Shown: in pieces, positions 17,826 to 27,010 of the stretch
Layout of the letters: each line of letters begins with the position of its first letter
Numbering within the stretch: the stretch's first letter is position 1
Source of the DNA: M0103 sp040386155
Lineage (GTDB): Bacteria > Bacteroidota > Bacteroidia > Flavobacteriales_D > Crocinitomicaceae
Assembly (NCBI GenBank): GCA_040386155.1
Contig: JAZKFZ010000005.1
Span: 62,001-126,000 of the forward strand
DNA: 64,000 nucleotides
Reading direction: 5' to 3'
Notes under the pieces: model-generated
What the model was told of the DNA's origin: nothing
The model's database searches: none
Seen by the model: the letters and a program-made list of their open reading frames with translations, nothing else
Position numbers and translations under genes: made by a program

Positions 17826-17861
17826 AAAAAAAAAGCGGGATCCATCATTGGATCCCGCTTT
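17826..17861 (-). terminator. Terminator downstream of dnaK
   Basis: The arms AAAGCGGGATCC (17832-17843) and GGATCCCGCTTT (17850-17861) form a 12-bp perfect stem. On the minus strand the stem is followed by nine T (complement of 17826-17834). It lies 20 bp past the dnaK stop and is separate from the bidirectional terminator. Confidence 0.9.
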
Positions 17862-17881
17862 ATCATATAATTGATAGTCAA

Positions 17882-19777
17882 TTACTTCTTATCGTTTACT
17901 TCTTCGAAATCAACATCTGTTACTTCGTCAGCTGGATTTTCATTGCTTTGTGCACCTGCATCGCCACCTTGGCCATTTGCAGCATTGTACATCTCTTGAG
18001 ATGCAGCTTGGAACACTTCATTTAGTTTGTCCATTGCAGCTTGCAAGTTATTCAAATTCTTCGCTTCATACTCACTTTTCAATTCAGCTAAAGCTGCTTC
18101 AATTGGTGCCTTTTTGTCTGCTGGAATTTTATCTCCGTACTCGCTTAATTGACGTTCTGTTTGGAAGATGGTAGAATCTGCTTTATTCACCAATTCTGCT
18201 TCGTCCTTACGTTTTTTGTCCTCTTCAGCGTGTGCTTCTGCTTCTGCTTTCATGCGTGCAATTTCTTCGTCTGACAAGCCTGATGAAGCTTCAATCTTAA
18301 TTGATTGCACTTTTCCAGTTGCCTTGTCTTTCGCTGAAATATTCATGATACCATTTGCATCAATGTCAAAAGTAACTTCAATTTGTGGCTCTCCTCTGCG
18401 TGCTGGTGGAATATCATTTAATTGGAAACGTCCCAATGTTTTATTATCACTCGCCATTGCACGTTCACCTTGCAATACGTGAATATCCACAGAAGGTTGA
18501 TTGTCTGATGCAGTAGAGAATGTTTCCGATTTTTTCGTTGGAATGGTTGTGTTTGCTTCAATTAATTTTGTAAGTACACCACCCATTGTTTCAATCCCTA
18601 AAGAAAGTGGAATAACATCCAACAACAATACATCTTTTACTTCACCTGTTAAAACTCCACCTTGAATGGCAGCACCAACAGCAACAACCTCATCTGGATT
18701 CACCCCTTTTGATGGTGCTTTTCCGAAGAAATTTTCTACCGCTGCTTGAATTACAGGAATACGAGTTGAACCTCCTACTAAAATCACATCATCGATATCA
18801 CTTGTTGATAATCCAGCATTTTTCAATGCAGAACGACAAGGAGCGATTGTTCTTTCTACGATATCAGCAATTAATTGCTCAAATTTTGCACGTGTTAACG
18901 AACGAACTAAGTGTTTTGGAATTCCATCAACCGGCATGATATATGGCAAGTTGATTTCAGTTGATGTTGTAGAAGACAATTCAATTTTTGCTTTCTCAGC
19001 TGCTTCTTTTAAACGCTGTAAAGCCATTGGGTCTTTACGTAGGTCTAATTTTTCATCTTTTAAAAATTCTTCTGCCAACCAGTTAATGATTGCATGATCT
19101 ACGTCGTCTCCACCTAGGTGAGTATCTCCATCAGTTGCTAACACTTCAAAAACGCCGTCACCTAACTCAAGCACTGAAACGTCATGCGTACCACCACCAA
19201 AGTCAAAAACAACAATTTTCATGTCTTTCCCTTTCTTATCTAATCCGTAAGCTAAGGCAGCAGCAGTTGGTTCGTTGATAATTCTTTTGATATCCAAACC
19301 AGCAATTTGTCCAGCTTCTTTAGTAGCTTGACGTTGTGCATCGTTAAAGTAAGCAGGAACAGTAACAACTGCTTCAGTTACTTCATGACCCAAATAATCT
19401 TCCGCAGTTTTCTTCATTTTCTGAAGAATCATTGCTGAAATTTCTTGCGGTGAATATAAACGATCATCAATTTTAACACGTGGTGTGTTGTTGTCTCCTT
19501 TCACTACTTCGTAAGGTACACGAGCAATTTCTTTCTTCGATTCGTCGAAAGTTGTACCCATGAAACGCTTGATCGAGTAAATAGTTTTTGTAGGATTAAT
19601 GATTGCCTGATTTTTCGCAGGATCTCCCACTTTACGCTCTCCCCCTTCTACAAATGCCACTACAGATGGTGTAGTTCGTTTACCTTCTAAGTTTGAAATT
19701 ACTACTGGTTCATTTCCCTCCATTACGGACACACATGAGTTCGTAGTTCCAAGGTCAATTCCTATTATTTTTCCCAT
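17882..19777 (-). CDS. dnaK: Chaperone Hsp70 (DnaK)
   Basis: A 631-residue Hsp70 of normal length. The ATPase domain starts GKIIGIDLGTTNSCVSVMEG; FDFGGGTHDVSVLE near 195-208 and VGGSTRIP near 335 are Hsp70 signatures (the family norm is GGGTFDVS; here the F is H). The substrate-binding domain begins near 385 with DVLLLDVIPLSLGIETMGG, and the C-terminal lid ends EVTDVDFEEVNDKK, matching the EEVD-like acidic tail of bacterial DnaK. It is monocistronic. The 153-bp upstream gap lacks a TAnnTTTG box but holds an inverted repeat also found before grpE. Confidence 0.97.
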   Translation of the reverse strand: MGKIIGIDLGTTNSCVSVMEGNEPVVISNLEGKRTTPSVVAFVEGGERKVGDPAKNQAIINPTKTIYSIKRFMGTTFDESKKEIARVPYEVVKGDNNTPRVKIDDRLYSPQEISAMILQKMKKTAEDYLGHEVTEAVVTVPAYFNDAQRQATKEAGQIAGLDIKRIINEPTAAALAYGLDKKGKDMKIVVFDFGGGTHDVSVLELGDGVFEVLATDGDTHLGGDDVDHAIINWLAEEFLKDEKLDLRKDPMALQRLKEAAEKAKIELSSTTSTEINLPYIMPVDGIPKHLVRSLTRAKFEQLIADIVERTIAPCRSALKNAGLSTSDIDDVILVGGSTRIPVIQAAVENFFGKAPSKGVNPDEVVAVGAAIQGGVLTGEVKDVLLLDVIPLSLGIETMGGVLTKLIEANTTIPTKKSETFSTASDNQPSVDIHVLQGERAMASDNKTLGRFQLNDIPPARRGEPQIEVTFDIDANGIMNISAKDKATGKVQSIKIEASSGLSDEEIARMKAEAEAHAEEDKKRKDEAELVNKADSTIFQTERQLSEYGDKIPADKKAPIEAALAELKSEYEAKNLNNLQAAMDKLNEVFQAASQEMYNAANGQGGDAGAQSNENPADEVTDVDFEEVNDKK

Positions 19778-19900
19778 TGTTTTATTGTATTTCTAATTTT
19801 TAACACTTGCCATCTGTCAATGTTTGTGCCATCAGAAAATACGAGTCACTTTTATGACAATTCAGCCAATTTTATTGTATTAAAGTACGATTTTCTGTCG

Positions 19901-19940
19901 AATTGTCAGTTTTTATGACAATTAATCAAGTTAATTGTCA
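19901..19940. promoter_or_regulatory. Inverted repeats upstream of dnaK (TTGTCA-N7-TGACAA)
   Basis: AATTGTCA (19901-19908) and TGACAATT (19916-19923) are perfect inverted arms with 7 nt between. TGACAATTAA (19916-19925) also pairs with TTAATTGTCA (19931-19940) over a 5-nt loop spanning the permease stop codon, and could serve as that gene's terminator. A further TGACAATT lies at 19854-19861. The 6-7-6 core recurs upstream of grpE. It is a candidate heat-shock operator and does not resemble the CIRCE element. Confidence 0.55.
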
Positions 19941-21424
19941 AGGAGTTCTTCCTCTATTGCGCTGTCTTTTCTAAATGCGATAAAGTAAACGGGGATGCCT
20001 AAAAGAATCAAAACAATACTTCCTATGGTATCTTTAAACGTAAAGAAGGCAAGGGATACACAAATCAACACTGAAAAAATCAAATACAAAGCTGGAATTA
20101 CAGGATAACCAAGCGCTTTGTATGGTCGTGGCATAGTTGCTTGCGTTCTACGAAGTCGAAACAGTCCCAAAATTGTAACAATGTAAAAGAGCATAGAACC
20201 AAAAGTGGCAAATTTAATGAGTACACTGAACGATCCAGACAAACACAAAAGAATGGCCCACGTGCTTTGAATTAAAATTGCCCAAATTGGAACACCGTGT
20301 TTATTGATTTTACAAGCTGACTTAAAGAACAAGCCATCCAACGACATCGCATAAAACAAACGAGAGCCAGCCATGATAATTCCATTGTTGCAACCAAAGG
20401 TGGAAATCATGATTAAAATTGCCATGACATAGTTGGCGACATTTCCAAACAACATATAGGCTGCCGATGTTCCTACTCTTTCTGAACCAGCAAACTGAAT
20501 CCCTGCTTGTGTTACTATTTCTTTTGTGTAACGAAATTCAGTGACAGGATGACCTTTTAAGGGCAACAATCCCAAATAAGCAATGTTGGCAAGGAGGTAT
20601 AAAATCGTTACAATGAAAGTACCCAGAAACAAGGCACGAGGCAAATTCTTTTCAGGGTTTCTAATATCTCCAGCAATAAATGTAACGTTGTTCCATGCAT
20701 CCGAAGAAAACAAGGAATTGATAATTGTTGTTGAAAGTACAATCATCAGCGCAAAGCCAGATAACGATTCGGTGGTCAATGGAACAAGTGGATTGCTAAC
20801 AGAAACAACTCGCTCTGCCGCCCACATATTGGTGAAATTCTCTGTAAAATAACCCGATTTCATACCAACAATAATTCCTGCAACAATCAGCACACCCAAT
20901 GCAATTAACTTTGAGGAGGTAAAAAAGAATTGTACAATCTTACCATAAGTAATTCCCATCGCATTGATCAAGGTAAGCACCAAGATGCTCAAAACACCTA
21001 CTAAGTTTGCACCATTTATTTGCGCAAAACCCAGGTCGACCAAGGTTTTCTCCACGAGCACAGGATAAAAAACGCCCAAAAATTTCCCGAAGGCAACTGC
21101 CACCGCAGCAATAACTCCTGTTTGAATGACGGCAAAGGCTGTCCATCCGTAAAGAAAGGAAGCTAATTTCCCCCATGCTTCTCGAATGTACACATATTGT
21201 CCGCCTGCTTTGGGGTACATTGCTGCCAATTCACCATAACTTAGTGCACCAAAAAGAGTGATTACACCAGTGAGCAACCAGGTAAAGAGCAACCAACCAG
21301 AACTGCCTAATTCTCTCGACATTTCAGCCGAAACAATAAATATTCCAGATCCAATCATACTTCCAGCGACTAAAAAAGTAGCGTCTAACAATCCCAGCGA
21401 TTTCTTTTTGTTTTCTGTTTTCAT
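19931..21424 (-). CDS. APC-family amino-acid permease
   Basis: A 497-residue membrane protein with about twelve hydrophobic segments. It opens LLDATFLVAGSMIGSGIFIV, the helix-1 GSGIF signature of the APC superfamily, followed by LGALSYGELAAMYP-type helix 2 text (FGALSYGELAAMYPKAGGQY). This fits L-type or general amino-acid exchangers; the substrate cannot be told. A minus-strand -7 box TACATTTG at 21457-21450 lies 25 nt before its ATG. The promoter region is shared with divergent alaS. Confidence 0.9.
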   Translation of the reverse strand: MKTENKKKSLGLLDATFLVAGSMIGSGIFIVSAEMSRELGSSGWLLFTWLLTGVITLFGALSYGELAAMYPKAGGQYVYIREAWGKLASFLYGWTAFAVIQTGVIAAVAVAFGKFLGVFYPVLVEKTLVDLGFAQINGANLVGVLSILVLTLINAMGITYGKIVQFFFTSSKLIALGVLIVAGIIVGMKSGYFTENFTNMWAAERVVSVSNPLVPLTTESLSGFALMIVLSTTIINSLFSSDAWNNVTFIAGDIRNPEKNLPRALFLGTFIVTILYLLANIAYLGLLPLKGHPVTEFRYTKEIVTQAGIQFAGSERVGTSAAYMLFGNVANYVMAILIMISTFGCNNGIIMAGSRLFYAMSLDGLFFKSACKINKHGVPIWAILIQSTWAILLCLSGSFSVLIKFATFGSMLFYIVTILGLFRLRRTQATMPRPYKALGYPVIPALYLIFSVLICVSLAFFTFKDTIGSIVLILLGIPVYFIAFRKDSAIEEELLDN

Positions 21425-21449
21425 ATAAAAAGATCAGTTTTAACTGTTT

Positions 21450-21457
21450 CAAATGTA
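21450..21457 (-). promoter_or_regulatory. -7 box TACATTTG for the permease
   Basis: Read on the minus strand this is a perfect TAnnTTTG, 25 nt before the permease ATG at 21424. It lies back-to-back with the alaS box 12 bp away. Confidence 0.5.
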
Positions 21458-21468
21458 ACTAAATCCAC

Positions 21469-21476
21469 TAAATTTG
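21469..21476 (+). promoter_or_regulatory. -7 box TAAATTTG for alaS
   Basis: A perfect TAnnTTTG, 19 nt before the alaS ATG. No clear TTG -33 element is seen because the region overlaps the divergent permease promoter. Confidence 0.5.
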
Positions 21477-21495
21477 CGAACGTTAATACAATACA

Positions 21496-24114
21496 ATGAC
21501 AGTAAACGAGATTCGCCGACAATTTTTAGATTTTTTTGAATCCAAAGGACACCAAATTGTGCCTTCTGCGCCAATGGTAGTAAAAAATGATCCTACCTTA
21601 ATGTTTACCAATGCAGGAATGAATCAATTCAAAGATTACTTCTTAGGCAATGCAATACCGAAAAATCCTAGAATAGCCAATTCACAAAAATGTTTACGCG
21701 TTTCTGGAAAGCATAACGACTTGGAAGAAGTTGGTGTTGACACCTACCATCACACTATGTTTGAGATGTTGGGAAACTGGTCGTTTGGAGATTATTTTAA
21801 AGAAGATGCGATATCTTGGGCGTGGGAATTATTGACTGAAGTGTACAAAATTCCAAAAGATCAATTGTACGTTACGGTTTTCAAAGGCGATGAAGCTGAT
21901 GGTGTTCCTGCCGACGAAGAAAGTTTTTCTATTTGGAAGAAATTCATCGCTGAAGATCGAATTTTATTGGCAAGCAAAAAGGATAATTTCTGGGAAATGG
22001 GTGATACTGGTCCCTGCGGACCATGCACTGAGATTCACGTCGATTTGCGTTCATCAGATGAAAAGGCTGCGATCAACGGAAAAGACCTAGTAAACAATGA
22101 CCATCCGCAAGTGATTGAAATATGGAATAACGTTTTCATGGAATTCAATCGAATGGCCAATGGTTCATTGGTACCGTTACCAGCAAAACATGTTGATACT
22201 GGAATGGGCTTAGAGCGTTTGGCAATGGCCTTACAAGGAAAAACTTCCAATTACGATACCGACATGTTCCAAACCTTGATTCAGCACATGGAGCAAGTTT
22301 CTGGAGTGAAATACGGTGTAAAAGAAGAAACAGATATTGCCTTGCGTGTAATTGCTGATCACGTGCGTACCATTGCGTTTTCGATTGCTGATGGACAACT
22401 GCCTTCCAACACAGGAGCTGGTTATGTTATTCGCAGAATCTTGCGTCGAGCGGTGCGATATGGCTACCAAACTTTAGGATTAAAAGAACCATTCTTGTGC
22501 GAATTATCGCTCGTACTTGGAGATGTTATGGGTGAAACTTACACAGAATTGGTATCGCAAAAGGAATTGATTAACAAAGTAATTCGCGAAGAAGAAGCGA
22601 GTTTCTTCAGAACTTTGGAGCAAGGAATTAAACGCATCGATTTGTTAATCGCAGAAGCGAAAAAAGAAAATCGCACTGTTTTAGATGGTGAAAGCATTTT
22701 TGAGTTGTATGATACCTTCGGATTTCCTGTTGATTTAACTTCCTTAATTGCGCGTGAAAATAATTTAAGCATCGACGAAGAGGCTTTTGAAAAAGAATTA
22801 CAGATTCAAAAAGATCGATCTAGAGCAGCTACTGCCATTGAAACAGATGATTGGGTGCAATTGAAACCAGACCAAATGGTTGATTTTGTAGGCTACGACC
22901 AATTGTATGCAGAAGTGCACATCATAAAATACCGAAAAGTAAGTCAAAAGCAAAAGGCATTTTATCAGTTGGTGTTCAACCAAACTCCTTTCTATGCAGA
23001 AGGGGGAGGTCAAGTTGGCGACAAAGGATTTATTGAATGTAATGGCGAGAAAACATTTATTTTCGATACAAAAAAAGAGAATAATTTGATCGTTCACTTG
23101 AGTGAAAAATTACCAAGTGATGTTAATGCGACATTTACTGCACATGTCAACCAAAATTTAAGAGAAGCATCGGCAAGCAATCACTCAGCAACCCACCTTT
23201 TACATCACGCCTTGAGAACAGTTTTAGGTACACATGTAGAACAAAAAGGCTCCTTGGTGAATCCAGATTATTTACGTTTCGATTTCTCGCACTTCGCAAA
23301 GGTAACGGACGAAGAAATGCAAAAGATAGAAGCACTTATCAATAGTGAAATTCATAGCAATAGAGCATTAGACGAACGAAGAGCTGTTTCTATGGACGAA
23401 GCAAAATCAATGGGCGCCATGGCTTTGTTTGGTGAAAAATATGGTGATGCTGTTCGAGTAATCAAATTTGGAGATTCTGTTGAACTTTGTGGTGGAATTC
23501 ATGTTCCTTCAACGGCAAAAATTGGAATGTTCACTGTCACTTCCGAAGGAGCGGTTGCTGCTGGTATTCGCAGAATTGAAGCAATTTCTGGTGCTGTGGC
23601 TGAAAAATTCTTCAAAGAAAAGGCTGAAAAATTAGACGAAATATCTCTGTTATTGAAAAATCCGAAGGATGTGACGAAAGCAGTGGAAGATTTACTGAGT
23701 CGCAATACCTTGTTGCAAAAGCAAGTTGAAAACTTCAAAAAAATAGAAGCTAAAATTGCAAAAGCGGAGTTAAAAACAAACATTCAATCACGCGATGGAT
23801 TTAGTTTCCTAGCAGCGAAAATTGTATTGGATGCTGCTTCAGTAAAAGATATTTTATTCCAGTTGAAAGCGGAGGTTCCTAATTTGGTAGCAATTATTGG
23901 TTCCACAGAAGAAGACAAATGTGCGCTGAGTATCTTGGTGGACGAAACATTAGTAGCAGCGAAACAATGGAATGCTGGCGCTATTGTGAAAGCAGTTTCT
24001 TCACACATTCAAGGTGGCGGTGGTGGACAAGCATTCTTTGCAACTGCGGGTGGTAAAAATCCAGCTGGATTGGATACAGCACTTGCCGCGGCGCAACAAC
24101 AATTTGGACTCTAA
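21496..24114 (+). CDS. alaS: Alanine-tRNA ligase
   Basis: An 872-residue class II synthetase of normal length. Catalytic core: TLMFTNAGMNQFKDYFLG near residues 35-52 and HNDLEEVGVDTYHHTMFEMLG with motif 2. The editing domain carries HSATHLLHHALR (HxxxH) near 562-573 and the distal CGGIHVPS zinc ligands near 664-671. The C-terminal C-Ala domain ends GGGGGQAFFATAGG, the typical glycine-rich end. It starts a four-gene run with the glycosyltransferase 6 bp downstream. Confidence 0.98.
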   Translation: MTVNEIRRQFLDFFESKGHQIVPSAPMVVKNDPTLMFTNAGMNQFKDYFLGNAIPKNPRIANSQKCLRVSGKHNDLEEVGVDTYHHTMFEMLGNWSFGDYFKEDAISWAWELLTEVYKIPKDQLYVTVFKGDEADGVPADEESFSIWKKFIAEDRILLASKKDNFWEMGDTGPCGPCTEIHVDLRSSDEKAAINGKDLVNNDHPQVIEIWNNVFMEFNRMANGSLVPLPAKHVDTGMGLERLAMALQGKTSNYDTDMFQTLIQHMEQVSGVKYGVKEETDIALRVIADHVRTIAFSIADGQLPSNTGAGYVIRRILRRAVRYGYQTLGLKEPFLCELSLVLGDVMGETYTELVSQKELINKVIREEEASFFRTLEQGIKRIDLLIAEAKKENRTVLDGESIFELYDTFGFPVDLTSLIARENNLSIDEEAFEKELQIQKDRSRAATAIETDDWVQLKPDQMVDFVGYDQLYAEVHIIKYRKVSQKQKAFYQLVFNQTPFYAEGGGQVGDKGFIECNGEKTFIFDTKKENNLIVHLSEKLPSDVNATFTAHVNQNLREASASNHSATHLLHHALRTVLGTHVEQKGSLVNPDYLRFDFSHFAKVTDEEMQKIEALINSEIHSNRALDERRAVSMDEAKSMGAMALFGEKYGDAVRVIKFGDSVELCGGIHVPSTAKIGMFTVTSEGAVAAGIRRIEAISGAVAEKFFKEKAEKLDEISLLLKNPKDVTKAVEDLLSRNTLLQKQVENFKKIEAKIAKAELKTNIQSRDGFSFLAAKIVLDAASVKDILFQLKAEVPNLVAIIGSTEEDKCALSILVDETLVAAKQWNAGAIVKAVSSHIQGGGGGQAFFATAGGKNPAGLDTALAAAQQQFGL

Positions 24115-24120
24115 ACAAAA

Positions 24121-25419
24121 ATGCAAAAGGCGCTCATTATAAGCTACTATTGGCCGCCAAGTGGTGGTTCGGGAGTACAGCGCTGGATGTATTTCGCAAA
24201 ATATTTGGAAGAAAATGGCATTGAACCAACAGTGCTAACAATTGACCCTATAGATGGTGCTTATCCCGCCGTTGATGAAAGTCTTTTGGAACAGGTAAAA
24301 CACGTGAAAGTGATTCATACTTCTGGTGGATTCTCCCTCGTGAAAACGTATGCGAATCTGAAAGGTGGATCTTCAAAAAATCAAATTCCAGTTGGCGATT
24401 TTGGCAACAAAAACAAAACGATTTTCGATCGAATTGCTGGTTACATCAGAGCCAACTATTTTATTCCAGATGCCCGCGTTGGGTGGAATAAAAAAGCCAT
24501 TCCCGTAGCTCAAAAAATACTGCAGAACGAAAAATTTGACATAGTCATTACTACTGGTCCACCCCACTCCACTCATTTAATTGGCTTAGCCCTTCGCAAA
24601 CAATTTCCCATTCATTGGTTGGCTGATTTTCGAGATCCTTGGCGCGAAGTCTATTACAACAAAGTGTTTAAGCGCTCAGCTCGATCTGAAAAAAAAGATG
24701 CTCGCTTGGAAAAAGAAGTGCTGCAACATGCTGATACGTTGTTAACTGTAGGTTTTTCAACGCGTGAATTATTGCAAAAGAAGGTGACGGATGCCAGTAA
24801 AGTGTTTGCTATTTTGAACGGTTTTGACAGTCATTTGTTCGATCAAACAACAGGAAAACGATACGATGAATTTACAATTGCACACATCGGTATTTGGACA
24901 TTAATGCAAGCGCATCAGGAAGTTTTCGAGGCCCTAAGTTTGCTTTTGGAAGAACATCCAACACTCAAAGTTCGTTTTGTATTGGTCGGACAAGTGCATC
25001 AAGATATTGTCGATGGACTTCAAAAAATAGAACGCCTGATTGTCGACCACCGCGGAAAGCAGTCGCACGCAGTGGCCATACAAGAAATTATGAACGCAGA
25101 TGTGCTCTTGAATTGTCTCGCGTTGATCCCGGAATCGAAAATTTTAATATCTGGAAAATTGATGGAGTACCTCGCTTCTGGCAACCGAGTTTTGGCCATT
25201 GGCGATCCAGAAGGTGACGCTGCTCAACTAATGAACACACTTCCTAATGCGAAAATGATTGCTCCAGGTGCAGTAGATTCCATAAAAAACACTATCTTCG
25301 AATGGATGCAAATGGAACGTTTTATACCAACGCCATCCAGAGAGTTAACACACTATTCACGTAAAGAAACCGCTAAACAATTGGCTCAACTAATAAAATC
25401 TCGTACACATGTTTCATGA
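24121..25419 (+). CDS. Glycosyltransferase, GT-B fold (family 4-like)
   Basis: A 432-residue protein opening ALIISYYWPPSGGSGVQRW, the glycine-rich N-terminal loop of GT4-like enzymes. The C-terminal Rossmann half has SGKLMEYLASGNRVLAIG near 345-362 (the E-Y-L-A/M-x-G-x-P-V-L position), typical of family 4 donor-binding sites. Sugar donor and acceptor are unknown. It is 6 bp after alaS and overlaps the deacetylase gene by 11 bp, so it is probably functionally linked to the deacetylase and acyltransferase that follow. Confidence 0.82.
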   Translation: MQKALIISYYWPPSGGSGVQRWMYFAKYLEENGIEPTVLTIDPIDGAYPAVDESLLEQVKHVKVIHTSGGFSLVKTYANLKGGSSKNQIPVGDFGNKNKTIFDRIAGYIRANYFIPDARVGWNKKAIPVAQKILQNEKFDIVITTGPPHSTHLIGLALRKQFPIHWLADFRDPWREVYYNKVFKRSARSEKKDARLEKEVLQHADTLLTVGFSTRELLQKKVTDASKVFAILNGFDSHLFDQTTGKRYDEFTIAHIGIWTLMQAHQEVFEALSLLLEEHPTLKVRFVLVGQVHQDIVDGLQKIERLIVDHRGKQSHAVAIQEIMNADVLLNCLALIPESKILISGKLMEYLASGNRVLAIGDPEGDAAQLMNTLPNAKMIAPGAVDSIKNTIFEWMQMERFIPTPSRELTHYSRKETAKQLAQLIKSRTHVS

Positions 25420-26047
25420 TATTCAACGCGTTCTTGTTTTAGCTCCACATCCTGATGATGCCGAATTTGGCTTGGGGGGAACCATAGCTAAACTTAAAGA
25501 ACTTGGAAAAGAAATTCACGTAGCTGTTTTTTCCGATTGCGAAAAATCAACGCCTAGCGGCTTTGCCAATGGAAGCATTGAAGCAGAATTTTACCAAAGC
25601 ATGGAGTTGATGAACATTCCAAAAGAACATATTCATTTCTATCGTTTTGAAGTGCGTATTTTCCCAGCTTTACGTCAAGAGATTTTAGAGCAAATGGTTA
25701 GCTTAAGAAATGAAATTAATCCCGATTTAGTTTTTCTACCGAGTTCTAGCGACTTACACCAAGATCATGCAACTATTCATGCAGAAGGTATTCGAGCGTT
25801 TAAGCATCAGAATATTTTGGGATATGAAATGCCCTGGAACAATTTTGCCTTTAAATCATATATGTATGTGAAATTGGAGGAAAAACACATTGAAGCAAAA
25901 ATAGCAGCGATCAACGTGTACAAAACGCAAGCGCATCGACCGTATAGTGCAAATGATTTTGTGAGATCACTTGCCAATATTCGTGCTATTCAAATCAATG
26001 CGAAACATGCGGAGTCGTTTGAAGTAATTCGTTTCATCCAAAATTAA
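25409..26047 (+). CDS. PIG-L/LmbE-family N-acetylglucosaminyl deacetylase-like
   Basis: A 212-residue zinc-dependent deacetylase-family protein. The metal motif VLVLAPHPDDAEFGLGGT (P-H-P-D-D, residues 12-16) and the second histidine site DLHQDHATIHAEG (near 117-129) are intact. The family removes N-acetyl groups from amino sugars, for example in GlcNAc-PI or bacillithiol synthesis. The sequence differs from the usual BshB1 opening, so bacillithiol is unlikely. It is overlapped by the glycosyltransferase upstream and by the acyltransferase downstream (TAATG). Confidence 0.85.
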   Translation: MFHDIQRVLVLAPHPDDAEFGLGGTIAKLKELGKEIHVAVFSDCEKSTPSGFANGSIEAEFYQSMELMNIPKEHIHFYRFEVRIFPALRQEILEQMVSLRNEINPDLVFLPSSSDLHQDHATIHAEGIRAFKHQNILGYEMPWNNFAFKSYMYVKLEEKHIEAKIAAINVYKTQAHRPYSANDFVRSLANIRAIQINAKHAESFEVIRFIQN

Positions 26048-26976
26048 TGAAGATGGTACAGTTGAGTCAAATAGTTGATTTTCTTGCAAAACAAGATAGT
26101 TTGATCCTTCAACATGGAACGATTGCACTTTCACAAGAAATTACTGGTCCCCGCAATGGCGACGATGCCAACGAACATCAATTCACCTTTTTCAACGCAA
26201 AAGCTGGAGACCTGGTTTATTCCAAAATTGTAACATCGAAAGCAGCGTTGATGATTATTGAAAACACCATCGATGTTACTAAATGTAACTTTCCTTCTAC
26301 TGTTTTTGTGGTGCAAGTTCCAGATGCCAAAAAGACCATGATGGAAGTAGCACAGACCTTCTTCGTTCCTTTAATTACTGCTTCCATAGCTCCAAGTGCC
26401 ACTATTTCAGATAGTGCCACTATCGGTGTAAATTGCTCCATCGCTTCGGGAGTCGTGATTGAAGAAGGCGTTGAAATTGGGACAAATTGTTGTATTGAAC
26501 CCAACGTTTTTATTCAAGCAAACACTCTTATCGGAAATAATGTTCACATTAAAGCGAACGCAGTGATTGGTGGAAATGGTTTTGGATATGTGCAAGACGC
26601 CAACAAGGTCTATCAACACGTGCCGCACTTTGGACGTGTAATTATTGAAGATGATGTTCACATTGGTGCAAATACTTGCATTGACCGTGGATCATTGAGC
26701 GACACCATCCTACGAAAAGGGGTGAAAATTGACAATTTAGTGCACATTGCCCACAATGTAGAAATCGGTGAAAACTCACTCGTCATTGCTAATTCAATGA
26801 TTGCAGGAAGTGTTCGCATTGGCAAAAACTGTTGGATAGCACCGTCGGCAAGTATCAAAAATGGGCTAACGATTGGCGATAATGTTGTGGTGGGACTAGC
26901 AAGTTTGGTATTGAAGTCAGTGGAAGAGAACACTACCGTTGCTGGCGTGCCCGCAAAGACGCTTCACAAAAAATAA
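26047..26976 (+). CDS. LpxD-like N-acyltransferase with hexapeptide repeats
   Basis: A 309-residue left-handed beta-helix protein. An N-terminal LpxD-like domain (about 1-115) is followed by many hexapeptide repeats from about residue 118 (for example IGVNCSIASGVVIEEGV) and the LpxD-type sequence IGGNGFGYVQD near 175-185, then FGRVIIEDDVHIGANTCIDRG. It could be true LpxD (acylating UDP-GlcN in lipid A synthesis) or a paralogue acting on the sugar deacetylated by its neighbour. It shares 1 bp with the deacetylase gene (TAATG), so the two are coupled. Confidence 0.75.
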   Translation: MKMVQLSQIVDFLAKQDSLILQHGTIALSQEITGPRNGDDANEHQFTFFNAKAGDLVYSKIVTSKAALMIIENTIDVTKCNFPSTVFVVQVPDAKKTMMEVAQTFFVPLITASIAPSATISDSATIGVNCSIASGVVIEEGVEIGTNCCIEPNVFIQANTLIGNNVHIKANAVIGGNGFGYVQDANKVYQHVPHFGRVIIEDDVHIGANTCIDRGSLSDTILRKGVKIDNLVHIAHNVEIGENSLVIANSMIAGSVRIGKNCWIAPSASIKNGLTIGDNVVVGLASLVLKSVEENTTVAGVPAKTLHKK

Positions 26977-27010
26977 ACTCCAAGAAAATTTCAAGTAGTT
27001 CGCGAACGAA

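Noticed and set aside
19801..19850. Sigma-54 -24/-12 promoter for dnaK
   Set aside because: TGGCAC is present, but the -12 dinucleotide is GA instead of GC; kept only as part of the shared-element observation.
25409..26047. BshB bacillithiol deacetylase
   Set aside because: The opening differs from the usual BshB1 start and no bshA or bshC gene is nearby.
26998..27007. Palindrome GTTCGCGAAC between the LpxD-like and NtrC-type genes
   Set aside because: A 10-bp palindrome without a T run, between convergent genes; too short to call a terminator or site.
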